Source of the DNA: Xylophilus sp. GOD-11R
GTDB taxonomy: Bacteria > Pseudomonadota > Gammaproteobacteria > Burkholderiales > Burkholderiaceae_C
Length of the DNA stretch: 64,000 nt
Assembly (NCBI RefSeq): GCF_033546935.1
Contig: NZ_CP137854.1
Location: 868,001-932,000 of the forward strand
Direction: 5' to 3'
Each line of letters starts with the position of its first letter. Position 1 is the stretch's first letter. The notes under the pieces were generated by a model. That model was not told the origin of the DNA. It did not search any database and saw only the letters and a program-made list of their open reading frames with translations. Shown here in pieces: positions 1 to 8,940 of the stretch. A program made the translations under genes and the position numbers.

Positions 1-399
1 GAGTTCTGGGGCACGGCGGCGGTGCGGCAGCGGCTGCTGCTCGATGTGTCGGATGACGACGAGGCGGTGTCGGCGCGCGGCGACGTGGACGGCCTGGCCA
101 TCGCCCTGCGCAATCTGGTGGAGAACGCCTTGCGCTACAGCGATGGGCGGGTGGAGGTGCGGGTGGAGTCGCCCGCCACACTCGTGGTTCGCGACCACGG
201 CGCCGGCGTGTCGCCCGAACGCTTGAGCACGATGCGCACCCGCCATGTGCGCGACGCGGCCCGGCCGGTCGGCTATGGGCTGGGCTTGTCGATCGTGAGC
301 ACCATCGTCGAGCGGCAGCAGGGCCGGCTGGAGCTGATGTCACCGCCGCCCGATGGCGGGCAGGGGCTGGAAGCCCGGATCGTGTTGTCGGCGCAGTAG
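1..399 (+). CDS. Sensor histidine kinase, C-terminal ATPase domain (5' end outside window)
   Basis: The reading frame is open from base 1 and gives about 132 residues. It contains the GHKL ATPase boxes of a histidine kinase in order: an N box (NLVENALRYS), a G1 box (DHGAGVSPE) and a G2 box (GYGLGLSIVSTI). The kinase would autophosphorylate on a histidine in the missing upstream part and pass the phosphate to a response regulator, usually encoded next to it. The sensor region lies outside the window, so the signal cannot be guessed. A GTG at 22 could start translation but would leave only an ATPase domain, so a truncation by the window edge is more likely. The gene converges with the extensin-like gene after 13 bases. 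Confidence 0.85.
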   Translation, partial: EFWGTAAVRQRLLLDVSDDDEAVSARGDVDGLAIALRNLVENALRYSDGRVEVRVESPATLVVRDHGAGVSPERLSTMRTRHVRDAARPVGYGLGLSIVSTIVERQQGRLELMSPPPDGGQGLEARIVLSAQ

Positions 400-412
400 C
401 TGCAGGGACGGC

Positions 413-1138
413 TCAGCTGCAGACCCGGAACGGGCCGCGGTCGAAATGGAAATGATCGCGGTGCGCGTCGTTGTAGGCCGGACTGAGCACGGCCGAGAAC
501 AGGGGGCAGGCGCCTTTTTCCGCCTCGCGCAGGAACTGTCCCGGCAGCGGCTGCGGCACGACCGTGGCGTCGCTCCAGTCCTGCCGCACCGAGATGCGCC
601 GGCCGTTGGCCAGCCGGAAGCCGGCGATATCCAGCGCATTGGCGCGTGCATGTTCGCTGCGCCGGTCTGCCGAGCCACCGTAGATGTTGCGGCAGGCGTA
701 GCTGCCGAGATGGTCGATCTGCGTGACCCGGCTGCCCAGGTGCACATAGGCCGAGGGCTGCAACGCGTGGCGCTCCCAGATGGCCAGCGCCGCGACCACC
801 GGGCAGGTGAGCGGCGTGGGTGTGGACAGCCGCACCGAGCCGACCGAGATCAGCCGTGTCGCGCCCTGCCAGCCGCAGTCGTCGGTCTCGGCGCGGTCGT
901 AGACCGGTGCATGGCGCACGCCGGCGCCGTCGAGCCAGGCGTAGCAGACAGCGGGCGGCGCCTCGGCCATTCGGCTGAGCTTCCAGCGGGTGAACGGGCC
1001 GGGTGCTTCGGTGACGTCGAGGGGCGCCCAGGGGTTCCAGCGCGACGGCACTGCGAGATCGCCCCGGTAGACCGCAAAGACTGCGGTGCCCGCGGCCAGC
1101 AGCAGGGCTGTGGGTACTAGCAGACGGGCGATGGACAT
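413..1138 (-). CDS. Extensin-like C-terminal domain protein
   Basis: This 241-residue protein has an N-terminal hydrophobic segment (residues 5-23) that would act as a signal peptide or membrane anchor. The rest matches the extensin-like C-terminal family (PF06904). Visible family motifs are the HARANALDIAGF block and the C-terminal HRDHFHFD block. These histidine and aspartate residues resemble the metal-binding site of D-Ala-D-Ala carboxypeptidase-like (LAS-type) folds. Several cysteines (ETDDCGW, LTCPV, YACRN, GACPL, RVCS) suggest a disulfide-bonded periplasmic protein. A role in the cell wall is inferred from the fold; no substrate is established here. Confidence 0.85.
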   Translation of the reverse strand: MSIARLLVPTALLLAAGTAVFAVYRGDLAVPSRWNPWAPLDVTEAPGPFTRWKLSRMAEAPPAVCYAWLDGAGVRHAPVYDRAETDDCGWQGATRLISVGSVRLSTPTPLTCPVVAALAIWERHALQPSAYVHLGSRVTQIDHLGSYACRNIYGGSADRRSEHARANALDIAGFRLANGRRISVRQDWSDATVVPQPLPGQFLREAEKGACPLFSAVLSPAYNDAHRDHFHFDRGPFRVCS

Positions 1139-1201
1139 GATGCGGCGAGTGTCCGACGAAGCGCCGTGGCGCGCGTTACCGGGTGTCTTGGCGCGGCCTG
1201 G

Positions 1202-3283
1202 TCAGATCGACAGCGGATCGACGTCGATCGCCCAGCGGATCAGGCCCTTGTGCTCCGGCCGGGCGCGCACCGCGTGCAGCAGCGGCTGCCAGGCGGCCAG
1301 GTAACGCTGCAGCGCGGGGCGGCCCTGGCTTTCGAGCAGCATCTGCGCCCGCTCCACGTCGGCCACGCGCTGCAGGGACATCGGCACCGCGTCGAAGGCG
1401 ACCACCGCGCCGTCGGCCTCCAGCCCGGCCTCCACGGCGGCCTGCCGGGCGGCGCGCAGGAACTGCTGGGCGATGTCCTGGCTGCGGGCTTCGGCGCGCA
1501 CCAGCGCCTGCGCGGCGCAGGGCGGCAGGCCGGCGCTGCGGCGTTCCTCGATCTGGGTGGCGGCAAAGCCGGGGTAGTCGTGCTTGCGCAGGTTGGCGAA
1601 TAGTGGGTGCGTGGGGTGGAAGGTCTGCACCCACATCTCGCTGGCTTCGCCATGAGCGGCGTCGCGCCCGGCGCGGCCGCCGGCTTGCATCAGCAGGGCG
1701 AAAAGCCGCTCCGGCGCGCGGAAGTCGGACGAAAAAAGCGCACCGTCCGGGTTGATGGCCGCCACTAGCGTCATGCGGCGGAAGTCGTGTCCCTTGGCCA
1801 CCATCTGGGTGCCGACGAGCACGTCGACATCGCCGGCGTGCACCTGCGCCAGCTGCGATTCGAGTGCGCCGCGCAGCCGCGTGGTGTCGGCGTCGATGCG
1901 GGCGATGCGCACGGGCGTGCCGTCGGGCCGCAGGGTGTCGGCCAGGCGCTCGGCGAGCAGCTCTTCGAGCCGTTCGGTGCCACGGCCGACCGGTGCGATG
2001 TCGAGGTTGCCGCACGACGGGCAGGCGCGCGGCACGCGCTCGGTGAATCCGCAGTGGTGGCAGCGCAGCGTGCGGTCGACCTTGTGGAAGACGCGGAAGG
2101 CGCTGCAGTGCGGACATTCGCTTTTCCAGTCGCAGTCGCCGCAGGCCAGCACCGGCGCATAGCCGCGCCGGTTGAGCAGCACCAGCGACTGCTCGCCGCG
2201 CGCGATGCGTTCGCGCATGGCTTCGAGCAGGGCCGGCGCGAAAACGGTGCCGCGCTGCTGCTGCTCCATGTTCACCAGCCGCACCCGGGGCAGGCTGCCG
2301 GCGCCGACGCGGTTCGGCATGTCGAGCCGCAGATAGCGCCCGCCGGGGTCGTCGGCGGTGGCGGGCCGGGCGAGATGCCAGCTCTCCAGCGAGGGCGTGG
2401 CCGAGCCCAGGATCACGCGCACGCCCTCGTTGCGTCCGCGCCAGACGGCGAGGTCCCGCGCTGAATAGCGCGCGCCTTCCTGCTGCTTGTAGCTGGGGTC
2501 GTGTTCCTCGTCGACGACGATCAGGCCCAGCCCCGGCATCGAGGCGAATACCGCCATGCGGGTGCCGAGCACGATGCGCGCCTGGCCGGAATGCGCCGCG
2601 AGCCAGCTCTTGAGCCGCTGCGGGTTGGTCATGCCGCTGTGCAGCGAGACCACGGCCGACTCCCCGAAGCGGGCGCGAAAGCGCGCTTCGAGCTGTGGCG
2701 TGAGATTGATCTCCGGCACCATCACCAGCGCCTGCGCGCCCGGCCTAGCCTCGAGCAAGGCGGCGACGGCGCGCAGGTAGACCTCAGTCTTGCCGCTGCC
2801 GGTGGAGCCGAACAGCAGAAACGTGCCGTCGGCCGCCGCCAGGTCCCGCAGGGCCTGCGCTTGCTCGGGTGTGGGTTCGGGCGCGGCTGTTGTGGACGTC
2901 GGCGCCTCTGCCGCGGCCGGTTTGCGGCTCAAGCGGCGCTCCAGCTGACGGGTGTCGAGGCCGCGCAGTTGTGGCGGCAGCGCGGCCAGGGCGACTTCGC
3001 CCGCCGCCCGCTGGTAGTAACGCGCGGCGAAGGCCACCAGGGCGCGCCATGGAGCGGCGAGTGGGGCCAGGCCGTCGAGCACCGCCGCGATCGATTTCAG
3101 ATCGACCGATTCGTCGGGCACCCGCGCGTCGCCTTCCCAGACGATGCCCAGCAACTCCCGCGAGCCGAGCGGCACCCGCACCAGCGTGCCGGGTGCGAGG
3201 CGTCGATCGAAGCGGTAGCTCAGGGCGCTCGCCACGGTGCTGTGGGCGGGGGTTTGGACCAGGACGGGGATCAGGAAAGTCAC
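1202..3283 (-). CDS. priA: Primosomal protein N', replication restart helicase PriA
   Basis: PriA binds stalled or abandoned replication forks and reloads the replisome. The 693-residue protein has an N-terminal DNA-binding domain (about 1-110), a Walker A motif GSTGSGKT near residues 159-166, and a Walker B motif DEEH near 258-261. Paired cysteine zinc motifs (CGDC, CPHC, CHHC, CPSC) fall between about 382 and 425, and a helicase motif VI-like GGRAGR lies further on. Length matches the family. The start is GTG at 3283, giving MTFLIPVLVQ, a typical PriA beginning. The 1.07 kb gap upstream is long for two genes on the same strand and holds DnaA-box sequences. Confidence 0.97.
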   Translation of the reverse strand: MTFLIPVLVQTPAHSTVASALSYRFDRRLAPGTLVRVPLGSRELLGIVWEGDARVPDESVDLKSIAAVLDGLAPLAAPWRALVAFAARYYQRAAGEVALAALPPQLRGLDTRQLERRLSRKPAAAEAPTSTTAAPEPTPEQAQALRDLAAADGTFLLFGSTGSGKTEVYLRAVAALLEARPGAQALVMVPEINLTPQLEARFRARFGESAVVSLHSGMTNPQRLKSWLAAHSGQARIVLGTRMAVFASMPGLGLIVVDEEHDPSYKQQEGARYSARDLAVWRGRNEGVRVILGSATPSLESWHLARPATADDPGGRYLRLDMPNRVGAGSLPRVRLVNMEQQQRGTVFAPALLEAMRERIARGEQSLVLLNRRGYAPVLACGDCDWKSECPHCSAFRVFHKVDRTLRCHHCGFTERVPRACPSCGNLDIAPVGRGTERLEELLAERLADTLRPDGTPVRIARIDADTTRLRGALESQLAQVHAGDVDVLVGTQMVAKGHDFRRMTLVAAINPDGALFSSDFRAPERLFALLMQAGGRAGRDAAHGEASEMWVQTFHPTHPLFANLRKHDYPGFAATQIEERRSAGLPPCAAQALVRAEARSQDIAQQFLRAARQAAVEAGLEADGAVVAFDAVPMSLQRVADVERAQMLLESQGRPALQRYLAAWQPLLHAVRARPEHKGLIRWAIDVDPLSI

Positions 3284-3385
3284 GAAAACCGCAGGGGCGA
3301 AAAGGGCCGGGAGGAAGCACGGACACGCGCCGCGACGGGCTGTCCGGCGAGACCGGTTGCACCGTACGTGAGGCGATGACCGATC

Positions 3386-3394
3386 TGTGGATAA
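3386..3394 (-). promoter_or_regulatory. Perfect DnaA box (TTATCCACA)
   Basis: The plus strand reads TGTGGATAA, the exact complement of the consensus DnaA box. It begins an 18-base sequence repeated 280 bases downstream. Confidence 0.7.
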
Positions 3395-3665
3395 CTTTGT
3401 TGACAGACGCCTTGAAGTATCGTCGGTTTTTCAAGTGGAAACGCCCGCAGCTCCACAAGCATGCCCATTGTTGTTAAAAATATTATTTCAAATCAACAGC
3501 TTGGGGGATCTTTCTGGCAAGTGACCAGAAAAAAGATCGCTAGGTGCACTTGCACAGGATCTGTGCACAACTGACGCGAGGTCGGGGGGCATTCACTTAG
3601 TTTGCGTCATCTTTTGCCGCACCGAAGGGGTGCCTCGTCAGCGCATTACGGGTTTTCACGGTTTT

Positions 3666-3674
3666 TGTGGATAA
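3666..3674 (-). promoter_or_regulatory. Perfect DnaA box (TTATCCACA)
   Basis: Second exact TGTGGATAA on the plus strand, again followed by CTTTGTTGA. The AT-rich patch lies between this box and the first one. Confidence 0.7.
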
Positions 3675-3852
3675 CTTTGTTGATACCCCGTTGCGAACCG
3701 CGCTAAACCCGCGTCGGGCAAGGCTTTCAACGGATTGCCGTTAAAAAAGGCAACCGTTCTTGTCGTTATGAATCAACGACTTAGCGCGGTACACCCGATA
3801 TTTGTTCTCAGATCGCCTTGAAGCCGCGGCAAAAACCGTGGATCACGAATTT

Positions 3853-3861
3853 TGTGCATAA
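3853..3861 (-). promoter_or_regulatory. DnaA box variant (TTATGCACA)
   Basis: The plus strand reads TGTGCATAA, which fits the relaxed DnaA consensus TTATNCACA and has the same direction as the two perfect boxes. Confidence 0.5.
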
Positions 3862-4358
3862 GCAAGGCTGACGGACCAAATTTTCCCCTTGACAGGGCCG
3901 CTTCCTCGATTCGCCGTGATCGGCCGAAAAGCCGGTCGTGCGCAAAGCCAGTACCCATGCGGTCTCGCGCCGAAGTGACAGTTGCTCATGGTCGAGGAAA
4001 TGCCAAAAAGTTCCTCAGAAAAATTCCGAATCGGGCTTTGGGCAAACCCGCCGGCCGGACGGTGCGCCGCCGCGGCGCCTTAGCCGTCGACTTCTGCAAG
4101 TCCTTGATTTCACTGGGGCTGTGGCTTCACCCACCGTTTCTGTGGACAACCATGTTGAAAGCCATGTGCCCATGTCCGCAAAGGCCCGCCCGGCAAGGGT
4201 TTCGACAGGATGCCCGGCAAAAAGGCAGCGGAGGTGCTGTATTGAAAATCAAGGGCTTACGCTCGTTCAGCGACAGTTACATGCCCGACATTGGATCCTT
4301 CGGTCTTGCTGCGCTGCAGCATGCATTTTTTTGCCGAACTTCGTGCCCGGCAGATCTG

Positions 4359-5513
4359 TCAGCGGCGCCGCTGGGCGCGCGAGTGATCGTGAACCGCCCG
4401 CACCAAACTGGCGACGTGGTCGGGCGGCGTGTGCTGGCTGATGCCGTGGCCGAGATTGAAGATATGCGTCGGGCCGGTCGAGCTCGCAGCGGTATGCGGC
4501 GCGCCGAAGCTGTCGAGCACGCGACGGACCTCGGCCTCGATTTGCGGCGGCGGCGCGAACAGCACGTTGGGATCGATGTTGCCCTGCAGCGCCTTGGCAC
4601 CGCCCACGGCCGCACGGGCGGCGCCGAGGTTGACGGTCCAGTCCAGGCCCAGCACTTCGCAGTCGAGCGCGCCCATCTCGGCCAGCCACAGGCCGCCGCC
4701 CTTGGTGAAGACGATGCGGGGCACGTCCTGTCCGTCCGCACCGTGGCGCTTGAGTCCGGCGAGCACCTGGGCGGTGTAGGCCATGCTGAAGGCCTGGAAC
4801 GCGCCGTCGGCCAGCACGCCGCCCCAGCTGTCGAACACCATCACCGCCTGGGCGCCGGCGTCGATCTGCGCGTTGAGGTAGGCGGTGACCGAGCGGGCAT
4901 TGATCTCCAGGATGCGGTGCAGCAGGTCGGGACGCGCATAGAGCATGGTCTTGATCCGCTGGTAGTCGGACGAGCCCGCGCCCTCGACCATGTAGCAGGC
5001 CAGGGTCCACGGGCTGCCGGAGAAGCCGATCAGCGGAACGCGGCCCTGCAGCGCGCGGCGGATGGAGCTGACCGCGTCGAAGACGTAGCGCAGACGCTCC
5101 ATGTCGGGCACTTCCAGCGCGGCGACGGCGGCGTCGTCGCGCAACGGTCGGGCGAAACGCGGACCCTCGCCTTCGGCGAAAGACAGGCCCAGGCCCATGG
5201 CGTCGGGCACGGTGAGGATGTCGGAGAACAGGATCGCGGCGTCGAGCGGAAAGCGCTCCAGCGGCTGCAGCGTGACCTCGGTCGCGTAGTCGGGGTTGGT
5301 CGCCAGGCCCATGAAGCTGCCGGCGCGGGCCCGGGTGGCGCGGTACTCCGGCAGATAGCGGCCGGCCTGGCGCATCAGCCAGACAGGGGTGTAGTCGGTG
5401 GCCTGGCGGCGGCATGCGCGCAGGAAGGTGTCGTTCTGCAGTGGCGCGAAAGCGGACGGGTTTGCGGACGACGTGGCGGATGAAGGGGCGCAAGAGGTGG
5501 GGATGGAAGCCAT
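4359..5513 (-). CDS. hemE: Uroporphyrinogen decarboxylase
   Basis: HemE removes the four acetate carboxyl groups of uroporphyrinogen III to give coproporphyrinogen III, in cytoplasmic haem synthesis. The 384-residue sequence shows the family signature [12 protein letters not shown] at about residues 47-58, the ILFSDIL aspartate motif, and the [13 protein letters not shown] motif. It is about 25 residues longer at the N terminus than typical HemE proteins. No ATG lies between position 5513 and the conserved LQNDTFLRA block, so the ATG at 5513 is kept, although a non-ATG start further in is possible. It is followed on the same strand by a long gap before priA. Confidence 0.96.
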   Translation of the reverse strand: MASIPTSCAPSSATSSANPSAFAPLQNDTFLRACRRQATDYTPVWLMRQAGRYLPEYRATRARAGSFMGLATNPDYATEVTLQPLERFPLDAAILFSDILTVPDAMGLGLSFAEGEGPRFARPLRDDAAVAALEVPDMERLRYVFDAVSSIRRALQGRVPLIGFSGSPWTLACYMVEGAGSSDYQRIKTMLYARPDLLHRILEINARSVTAYLNAQIDAGAQAVMVFDSWGGVLADGAFQAFSMAYTAQVLAGLKRHGADGQDVPRIVFTKGGGLWLAEMGALDCEVLGLDWTVNLGAARAAVGGAKALQGNIDPNVLFAPPPQIEAEVRRVLDSFGAPHTAASSTGPTHIFNLGHGISQHTPPDHVASLVRAVHDHSRAQRRR

Positions 5514-5546
5514 GCGGGATTGTCGCAGGCGACCCGTGGCGCCTTG

Positions 5547-7757
5547 TCAGCGGTCCGGCAGTGCCGCCAGCGCGGCCTTCACCTCGTCGCGCCCGAGCAG
5601 CTCGGTCAGCACCTGCGGAGGCCGGCCGGGTGCGTGCAGCACATATACCGGCACGCCGCTGCGACCGAGCGAACGCAGTGCCCGGGTGATGGCCGGGTCC
5701 TGGCGTGTCCAGTCGGCCCGCAGCGTGGCGACGCGCTTTTGCTCGAAGGCGGCGACCACGCCGGCGTCGGCCAGCGTGGTGCGCTCGTTGACCTGGCAGG
5801 TGACGCACCAGCTGGCGGTGAAATCGACGAAGACCGGGCGGCCTTCGGCCAGCAGCGTGCGGGTGCGCTCCTCGCTCCAGGGTTGCCAGCGGGCGTTGGC
5901 GTCTGCGCTGACGCCGACCGGGCCCGGTGGCAAGGCCTGCACCGCGCGGGGGCCGAGCGTGACGGCCAGCGCGATGAAGACGACCGCCAGCCCCGAGCCG
6001 AGCCATGCTCGGCCGCCGCCGTGAAGGCCCAGTGCCCAGATCACCGCGGCGCCCGCCACCAGCAGCAGCAGCAGGGCACCGGCGCCGTCGATGCCCGCTT
6101 GCTGCCCCAGCACCCACACCAGCCACGCGACGGTGGCGAACATGGGAAACGCCATCAGGCGGCGGAAGGTCTCCATCCAGGCGCCCGGTTTGGGCAGTGC
6201 ACCCGCCAGCGCCGGGATCCACGATGCGAGGAGATACGGCAAAGCCATGCCCAGGCCCATCACGGCGAAGACCGGCAAGGCCTGCGCCGCCGGCAGGCCG
6301 AGCGCCAGCCCGAGCGAGGCGCCCATGAAAGGCGCGGTGCAGGGCGATGCGATCGCCACCGCCAGCGCACCGGAGAAGAATGCGTCGGCCACCGGATGGT
6401 GGATCGCCCGGCCCGCCAGACCGCGCGGCACCCACATGCCGAATTCGAAGACGCCGGCCAGATTGAGTCCGAGCAAGGTGAACAGCGCCGCCATGCCCGC
6501 GACCACCGCCGGTGATTGCAGCTGGAAACCCCAGCCCAGCTGGACGCCGGCCAGTCGCAGGGCGAGCACCAGTGCGCCCAGCGCGACGAAAGACAGCACC
6601 ACGCCGGCGGTATAGGCCAAGCCAGCGATGCGGCCGGTGCGCGGTGCCGTGCCGTGCCGTGCGAAGCCGACGAGCTTGACCGCGAGTACCGGAAACACGC
6701 ACGGCATCAGGTTGAGCAGCAAGCCACCGACGAGCGCCGCACCAAGAGCGGCGAGCCAGGTCGGCAGGGGCGCGGCCTGGGCGGGCAGCGGCGCGACGTC
6801 GGATGCGGCCCCGTTGTCGTCGAGGGCCGACTGGAGCGCTGCAGGCACGGTGGCGACCGCGGCGGCCGGCGGCCAGCTGCCGGCGACCGCCGCTTTGCCG
6901 CGCCAGCCTTCGCGCCGGCCGTCCGGGCCGGTCGCCACCAGCAGCACGGCCAGCGTGGCGGGAGATTCGCTGCGGTGCGCGGCGAGAGCGATGCGGGCGG
7001 TCCAGGCGGCGTCCTGCCAGGACTGCACCGGGTCGGCGGAGGGCTCGGTGATGCCCGGGGTTTCGGGGAACACCTCGATCGTCTTGCCGCGCAACGGTGC
7101 GGGCAGGGCGGAGGTGGTGAGCACGAGGCCGTCGGCGTCGACCCGTGCCGTCAGCGCGGACGGCAAGTCCTGTGGCCGCGCGGCGGCGGCGGCGGCAAAT
7201 TCGGCCGACTGCATCGCGGTGCTGCTGCGCACGGGCAGCTCCAGCGCCAGCTCGCCCTGCTCCGGAATGCATTCCTGGCGGCAGACCAGCCATTGCGCCT
7301 GCAGCGACAGCAGCACGCTGTCTCGACCGATCGGCGGGCGGAAGTCCGGCGCGACCTCGATCGTCACCGGCAGCAGCACGGTGTCTTCGTAGCCGTAGTT
7401 CGCCAGCGGCCCGATGGGGATGCGGCGTGGCAGCGGCCAGTGCACCGCGCTGGCCGACAGGCCCGTGGGCAGCGTCCAGTTCAGCTGGGTCGGCAGGCCC
7501 GAGTCGCCCGGATTGAGCCAGTAGGTGTGCCAGTGCGGCTGATGGACGATGCGCAGTGCGGCCTGGAACCTGCCGCCGGGCACGACGCCTTCCGGCGCGG
7601 CGACGACGAGTTCGGCGCGCACGTGCGGTGTCTCCAGCGAGGCGGGGGCGACCGGAGCACGTGTCGTGGACAGCAGCTGCGCGCAGGCGCTGCCGCCAGC
7701 GACCAGGGTGAGGACGGCGAACAGGAAACGGCGGGCTTGCGCGGCGATGCGATACAT
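5547..7757 (-). CDS. DsbD/ScsB-type thiol:disulfide interchange protein
   Basis: A 736-residue membrane protein that would carry electrons from cytoplasmic thioredoxin across the inner membrane to periplasmic thiols. A signal peptide (about 1-26) leads to a large periplasmic domain (to about residue 310). Next comes a multi-helix core (about 330-600) with PCVFPVL and CTAPFMGA motifs holding the paired membrane cysteines. A C-terminal thioredoxin-like domain has its CxxC at about C651-C654 (SWCVTCQVNE). The long N-terminal domain is more like ScsB or DipZ-type proteins than E. coli DsbD, so no symbol is given. The gene lies 34 bases upstream of hemE on the same strand and may be cotranscribed with it. 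Confidence 0.88.
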   Translation of the reverse strand: MYRIAAQARRFLFAVLTLVAGGSACAQLLSTTRAPVAPASLETPHVRAELVVAAPEGVVPGGRFQAALRIVHQPHWHTYWLNPGDSGLPTQLNWTLPTGLSASAVHWPLPRRIPIGPLANYGYEDTVLLPVTIEVAPDFRPPIGRDSVLLSLQAQWLVCRQECIPEQGELALELPVRSSTAMQSAEFAAAAAARPQDLPSALTARVDADGLVLTTSALPAPLRGKTIEVFPETPGITEPSADPVQSWQDAAWTARIALAAHRSESPATLAVLLVATGPDGRREGWRGKAAVAGSWPPAAAVATVPAALQSALDDNGAASDVAPLPAQAAPLPTWLAALGAALVGGLLLNLMPCVFPVLAVKLVGFARHGTAPRTGRIAGLAYTAGVVLSFVALGALVLALRLAGVQLGWGFQLQSPAVVAGMAALFTLLGLNLAGVFEFGMWVPRGLAGRAIHHPVADAFFSGALAVAIASPCTAPFMGASLGLALGLPAAQALPVFAVMGLGMALPYLLASWIPALAGALPKPGAWMETFRRLMAFPMFATVAWLVWVLGQQAGIDGAGALLLLLVAGAAVIWALGLHGGGRAWLGSGLAVVFIALAVTLGPRAVQALPPGPVGVSADANARWQPWSEERTRTLLAEGRPVFVDFTASWCVTCQVNERTTLADAGVVAAFEQKRVATLRADWTRQDPAITRALRSLGRSGVPVYVLHAPGRPPQVLTELLGRDEVKAALAALPDR

Positions 7758-7980
7758 GGGGCGTGGGTGTGAGGGGCGGCGGTCGGCGAAGTTCCGGACG
7801 GCCGCGGGGCGCCCATCGTAGCGGCGTGGGCGAGCGGCCGCGGTCGGCGCTTCGTCGCGCGTATGGGCGATCCGTCGTCGATAGCGCGCCTTCGTCGGAT
7901 GGGTCCGGTGGCTGCTGCAGCGCTGCCTAGCATGAACTTTTCCCCTTCATTTCCCGTTCTGCAGGAGCGCTTCTTGAACC

Positions 7981-8601
7981 TTGCCCCGTTCTCCGATCTC
8001 ACTGTCGCCGAATCGCTCGGCCTGGCTTGCGGTCATCGGCATCGCCTTGATCACGATCGGCGTGGGGCTGCGTCGCCGGCAGCGGCGCCTGCGGAACCTG
8101 CAGGAGCGCCGATCGGCCTGGCAGGAGCTTCAGTCACGGGTGGACAGCCGGCTGGAACACGCCCGCTTTTCCTATCGACCGGCAGCCCATGCTCTGGTGC
8201 TCGATGCGCGTGCCGCGCAATGGCATGGCGTGGCGGCGGAGTCGCTGCGCGCGGGTGACGACGTGCTCGTCGCGGGCTGGCACGATCTTCCGGCGACCCA
8301 GGCCGCGGCCGGCTGGATCGACAGCGCCTTGCGCGAGGCGCTGGCCAAGAAGGAGCCGGTGCAGTGCGAATACCTGGCGCGGTCGGCCGGCTCACTCAGT
8401 CTCCATCTGATCCTCACGGCGGTGCCGCTGCCGTCGTCCGGGCTGTTGCTGGGCACGGTGGCGTTGTATCGGGTTAAAGCTTTGTCGGGCGAGACTGGAG
8501 GCATGGTCGCGCGACCATCGTTCGGCGTGCAGGAAGAAGAGCTGGCCGCGGCGATGTCCCGCGCCTGGATGCCGGGCGAGCAGGCCGCCGCCTCGGCTTG
8601 A
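7981..8601 (+). CDS. Membrane-anchored protein with a PAS-like region, function unknown
   Basis: This 206-residue protein has one N-terminal membrane helix (about residues 14-29), an arginine-rich coiled segment, and a soluble part (about 58-165) whose pattern resembles a PAS sensory domain. No kinase, cyclase or other output domain follows. I do not recognise the family. Translation from TTG at 7981 is the best choice because no ATG or GTG lies near the membrane segment in this frame. An AGGAG sequence lies 13 bases upstream, slightly far. It converges with a small minus-strand gene across a strong inverted repeat. Confidence 0.6.
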   Translation: MPRSPISLSPNRSAWLAVIGIALITIGVGLRRRQRRLRNLQERRSAWQELQSRVDSRLEHARFSYRPAAHALVLDARAAQWHGVAAESLRAGDDVLVAGWHDLPATQAAAGWIDSALREALAKKEPVQCEYLARSAGSLSLHLILTAVPLPSSGLLLGTVALYRVKALSGETGGMVARPSFGVQEEELAAAMSRAWMPGEQAAASA

Positions 8602-8610
8602 AATCGGCAT

Positions 8611-8637
8611 GGGCCCTGGCCGATTCGGCCCGGGCCC
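8611..8637. terminator. Inverted repeat between convergent genes, likely bidirectional terminator
   Basis: The sequence contains GGGCCC and GGCCGA followed by TCGGCC and GGGCCC, giving two 13-base arms with one mismatch around a single central base. It lies nine bases after one stop codon and 15 before the other. There is no T run, so it would not be a classical Rho-independent terminator. Confidence 0.5.
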
Positions 8638-8651
8638 GGTCTTGAAGATCC

Positions 8652-8873
8652 CTATCCGTAGTGAGCGATCCACTCCAGTCCGCGAATGCGCGCTTCCTCG
8701 ATGGCGGCGGTCTCCACCTCGAAATCGCGAGCCTCGATGGCGATGGTGCGGGCACGCGTCGGCCAGACGTTCTTGGTCACCACCAGGCTCGGCAGGTAGC
8801 GGCCATTGGCCAGCCGTCGCGCGCTGCACGCCAGCTGGTAGTCGCCGTGACGGAACACCGACTCAGTCTGCAT
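8652..8873 (-). CDS. Small hypothetical protein (73 aa)
   Basis: A 73-residue protein beginning MQTESVFRHGDYQLACSARR, with a good ribosome-binding site (GGGAGG) just upstream of the ATG at 8873. It has one cysteine, no signal peptide and no membrane helix. The sequence alternates charged and hydrophobic residues as a small beta-alpha domain would. I do not recognise the family. It lies 67 bases downstream of the MacAB outer-membrane-factor gene on the same strand and could be the last gene of that operon. Confidence 0.65.
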   Translation of the reverse strand: MQTESVFRHGDYQLACSARRLANGRYLPSLVVTKNVWPTRARTIAIEARDFEVETAAIEEARIRGLEWIAHYG

Positions 8874-8940
8874 GAGAAGCCTCCCAACCGCTGAAAGACA
8901 GCAGTATGCGCGAGGCCGGTGACGACGGGAATGGGTCGTT

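Larger units (their letters stand above)
3284..4358. other. Long non-coding region with DnaA boxes and an AT-rich patch (candidate replication origin or DnaA-binding locus)
   Basis: This 1.07 kb gap between hemE and priA is visibly richer in A and T than its surroundings and carries no convincing gene. It has two exact copies of an 18-base sequence, TGTGGATAACTTTGTTGA, at 3386 and 3666, each starting with a perfect DnaA box. A TTATGCACA-type box lies at 3853-3861, and one-mismatch boxes at 3562-3570 and 4141-4149, all in the same direction. An AT-rich stretch at about 3469-3499 resembles a DNA unwinding element. A perfect inverted repeat TGCACAG-GAT-CTGTGCA lies nearby at about 3551-3567. GATC occurs repeatedly. 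In Caulobacter and other alphaproteobacteria oriC lies beside hemE, whereas in betaproteobacteria it is usually beside dnaA, so origin function is an inference only. Confidence 0.5.

Noticed and set aside
3400..3405. TTGACA in the hemE-priA gap as a sigma-70 -35 box
   Set aside because: No suitable -10 sequence at 16-18 bases spacing, and it points away from priA.
3773..3958. Possible 61-residue minus-strand protein in the hemE-priA gap
   Set aside because: No ribosome-binding site, overlaps a DnaA-box variant, and composition does not resemble neighbouring genes.
3852..5483. Plus-strand frame of about 543 codons through the hemE region
   Set aside because: Covers hemE antisense and the non-coding gap; hemE itself is unmistakable on the minus strand.
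7863..8258. Plus-strand frame beginning MGDPSSIARL, overlapping the PAS-like gene
   Set aside because: The second half is proline/alanine-rich shadow sequence; the overlapping frame from 7981 has a membrane helix and folded-domain pattern.
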